Shown here piece after piece: positions 6,880 to 8,146 of a DNA stretch of 8,146 nucleotides. The stretch is from assembly GCA_023425455.1 (NCBI GenBank), contig JAFACP010000171.1, positions 1 through 8,146 of the forward strand, in the 5' to 3' direction. Below the pieces are notes generated by a model, which worked only from the letters and a program-made list of their open reading frames with translations, had not been told where the DNA came from and did no database searches. The position numbers were made by a program, and so were the translations under genes. Positions within the stretch are counted from its first letter, which is position 1; every line of letters begins with the position of its first letter. Origin of the DNA: Pseudomonadota bacterium (GTDB taxonomy: Bacteria > Pseudomonadota > Gammaproteobacteria > Enterobacterales > Enterobacteriaceae).

Positions 6880-6896
6880 TTGTTAGGTGATAACAA
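6880..6896. promoter_or_regulatory. Operator-like palindrome upstream of yciW
   Basis: TTGTTAGGTGATAACAA is a 17-base dyad with six-base arms and a five-base centre, 65 bases upstream of the yciW start. It has the T-N11-A form used by LysR-type regulators. E. coli yciW is reported to be under cysteine-regulon control, so CysB or Cbl are candidates, but the link is only inferred. No clear promoter boxes are seen around it. Confidence 0.35.
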
Positions 6897-6933
6897 ATAG
6901 CAGAACGGAATAACGCGGATGGGGAGAGAAGGG

Positions 6934-6962
6934 AAAACTCTCTTCCCGAAGGGGAAGAGAGT
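6934..6962 (-). terminator. Intrinsic terminator of fabI
   Basis: On the minus strand, beginning six bases after the fabI stop codon, an 11-base-pair stem (ACTCTCTTCCC with GGGAAGAGAGT; arms 6952-6962 and 6937-6947) with a four-base loop is followed by UUU (6936-6934) and pyrimidines. This separates fabI from yciW. Confidence 0.85.
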
Positions 6963-6968
6963 CACCGC

Positions 6969-7757
6969 TTATTTGATTTCCAGCTCGTTCATTGCCGCGA
7001 TATTGAAACCGCCGTCAACGTGAACCACTTCGCCAGAGATACCAGCGGAGAGATCGGAGCACAGGAACGCCGCGGAGTTACCCACGTCTTCAATGGTCAC
7101 GGTACGGCGAATCGGGGTAACCGCTTCGCAGTGTGCCAGCATCTTACGGAAATCTTTGATGCCGGAAGCGGCCAGCGTACGGATAGGACCGGCAGAGATG
7201 CCGTTAACACGCACGCCTTCCGGACCCATTGCGTTCGCCATGTAGCGTACGTTCGCTTCCAGAGACGCTTTAGCCAGACCCATCACGTTATAGTTCGGGA
7301 TAGCACGTTCTGCGCCCAGATAGGAGAGGGTCAGCAGCGCAGCGCCCGGGTTCAGCATCGTACGGCAGGATTTCGCCATCGCCACGAAGCTGTAAGAGCT
7401 GATGTCGTGCGCAATTTTAAAGCCTTCACGGGTAACCGCATTCACGTAGTCGCCGTCAAGCTGATCGCCAGGCGCGAAGCCGATGGAGTGAACAAAACCG
7501 TCGAATTTCGGCCATGCTTTTGCCAGCTCAGCAAACATGCCGTCGATGCTTTCGTCTTGTGCAACATCACATTCCAGAACCAGACTGGAACCCAGCTGCG
7601 CGGCAAACTCTTCAACACGGCCTTTCAGCTTGTCGTTCTGGTAGGTGAATGCCAGCTCGGCGCCTTCGCGGTGCATAGCCTGCGCGATGCCGTATGCGAT
7701 GGACAGTTTGCTGGCAACGCCGGTTACCAGAATGCGCTTACCGGAAAGAAAACCCAT
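6969..7757 (-). CDS. fabI: FabI, NADH-dependent enoyl-ACP reductase
   Basis: A 262-residue short-chain dehydrogenase/reductase that performs the last reduction of each fatty acid elongation cycle (trans-2-enoyl-ACP to acyl-ACP) in the cytoplasm as a tetramer. The nucleotide-binding start [20 protein letters not shown] (6-25) has the FabI form. The catalytic Y146, Y156 and K163 have the E. coli numbers. G93, M159 and F203, where substitutions give triclosan resistance in E. coli, are the susceptible residues, and S241 (changed in the temperature-sensitive fabI mutant) is wild type. The start at 7757 has AAGGA (7766-7770) eight bases upstream and gives the E. coli N-terminus; the open frame reaches back to 7838 but that part is leader. 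It follows sapF by 124 bases with its own promoter and terminator. E. coli K-12 has ycjD in this spacer; it is absent here. Confidence 0.98.
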   Translation of the reverse strand: MGFLSGKRILVTGVASKLSIAYGIAQAMHREGAELAFTYQNDKLKGRVEEFAAQLGSSLVLECDVAQDESIDGMFAELAKAWPKFDGFVHSIGFAPGDQLDGDYVNAVTREGFKIAHDISSYSFVAMAKSCRTMLNPGAALLTLSYLGAERAIPNYNVMGLAKASLEANVRYMANAMGPEGVRVNGISAGPIRTLAASGIKDFRKMLAHCEAVTPIRRTVTIEDVGNSAAFLCSDLSAGISGEVVHVDGGFNIAAMNELEIK

Positions 7758-7828
7758 AGCTTTAATCCTTATATTCATTGTTGTGCCGATCGTCATCTTA
7801 TTCGGACAATCGTCGTTAAAACGCGGCG

Positions 7829-7857
7829 ATAATATCACGTGTCGCGAGCTTAGTTAA
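7829..7857 (-). promoter_or_regulatory. Probable sigma-70 promoter of fabI
   Basis: On the minus strand, -35 TTAACT (7857-7852, four of six) and -10 TATTAT (7834-7829, five of six) are separated by 17 bases. The predicted start near 7822 gives a leader of about 65 bases. The -35 begins 25 bases after the sapF stop codon. Confidence 0.5.
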
Positions 7858-7881
7858 TCCGACCACGCTTTCGCATCGCGG

Positions 7882-8146
7882 TTATCTGTCTTTTCGCCAT
7901 GCGTCGGCGGTTAACGCTTCACCAAAATGACCGGCGATAAGGCGTTTGGTCAGGTCGTGAAGCGGGGAGGCGAGCACATCCGCGGTGCTGCCGCGCTCGA
8001 CGACATCACCCTGATGCATGACCAGAACCTGATCGCTGATGTGTTTCATCATCCCAAGATGCTGCGTCACATAGATATAAGAGATACCCTGTTTTTCCTG
8101 TAATTCCAGCATCAGGTTAATTAACTGCGAACGCATCGACATATCG
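7882..8146 (-). CDS. sapF: SapF, ABC transporter ATP-binding protein, C-terminal part only
   Basis: The last 87 or so residues of the SapF ATPase; the gene enters from the right edge, so the Walker A, signature and Walker B motifs are outside the window. Visible are the region after the D-loop (DMSMRSQLINLMLELQEKQG), the switch histidine in YIYVTQHLG, and the oligopeptide-transporter-type tail with ADVLASPLHDLTKRLIAGHF, nearly identical to E. coli SapF. With SapD and membrane proteins SapB and SapC it powers the inner-membrane Sap system, linked to antimicrobial peptide resistance in Salmonella and putrescine export in E. coli. It should be the last gene of sapABCDF. No convincing terminator follows it: the ACCGCG/CGTGGT dyad after the stop codon has no U run. 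Confidence 0.95.
   Translation of the reverse strand, partial: DMSMRSQLINLMLELQEKQGISYIYVTQHLGMMKHISDQVLVMHQGDVVERGSTADVLASPLHDLTKRLIAGHFGEALTADAWRKDR

Noticed and set aside
609..7757. rpfF and fabI as a functional fatty-acid cluster
   Set aside because: Both act on acyl-ACP, but fabI, yciW, rnb and pdeR stand in the same order in E. coli without rpfF, so the closeness is most simply inherited from the locus.
7020..7832. Plus-strand open frame of 270 residues
   Set aside because: It is antisense to fabI, and its length follows from the strong codon bias of fabI on the other strand.
7858..7881. Hairpin after sapF as a terminator
   Set aside because: The ACCGCG/CGTGGT stem with its inner GAAA loop is not followed by a U run on the minus strand.

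Overview
The window is chromosomal DNA of an enterobacterium. Its gene order, read on the minus strand as sapF - fabI - yciW - rnb - gmr/pdeR - yciZ - yciT, is the one known from Escherichia coli K-12, and the proteins match their E. coli counterparts almost residue for residue. An rpfF gene, absent from E. coli K-12, sits between pdeR and yciZ. This points to the Enterobacter/Cronobacter/Lelliottia side of the family; the genus cannot be fixed by eye. There are no insertion sequences, tRNA or rRNA genes, or CRISPR arrays.

Layout from left to right: the start of yciT (DeoR-type regulator, cut by the window edge) and yciZ (60-residue protein), both on the minus strand. Then comes a 193-base divergent intergenic region with several inverted repeats and an intrinsic-terminator-like hairpin. 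It is followed by rpfF (plus strand, diffusible signal factor synthase) converging on rpfR/pdeR (minus strand, PAS-GGDEF-EAL receptor and c-di-GMP enzyme); the two share a CTAG at their stop codons. A 327-base gene-free region holds a good sigma-70 promoter for rpfR, a 25-base dyad symmetry and the rnb 3' hairpin. Next are rnb (RNase II), yciW (AhpD/CMD-like protein of sulfur metabolism), fabI (enoyl-ACP reductase, with a clear terminator and a plausible promoter) and the 3' end of sapF (ABC transporter ATPase).

The functional unit that stands out is rpfF-rpfR. From established work on Burkholderia and Cronobacter, RpfF makes a cis-2-unsaturated fatty acid (BDSF type) from acyl-ACP. RpfR binds that signal through its PAS domain, changes c-di-GMP turnover, and restrains RpfF through its N-terminal FI domain. 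All expected catalytic residues are present in both proteins. RpfR is also the positional counterpart of E. coli Gmr, named for modulating RNase II, whose gene lies next to it. The remaining genes are ordinary housekeeping genes of this locus.

The system itself is already described. The parts worth checking are regulatory: the terminator-like hairpin just before the rpfF ribosome-binding site (attenuator or small RNA end), the overlapping convergent ends, the palindrome at the rpfR promoter, and a possible upstream mini-ORF of rpfR.
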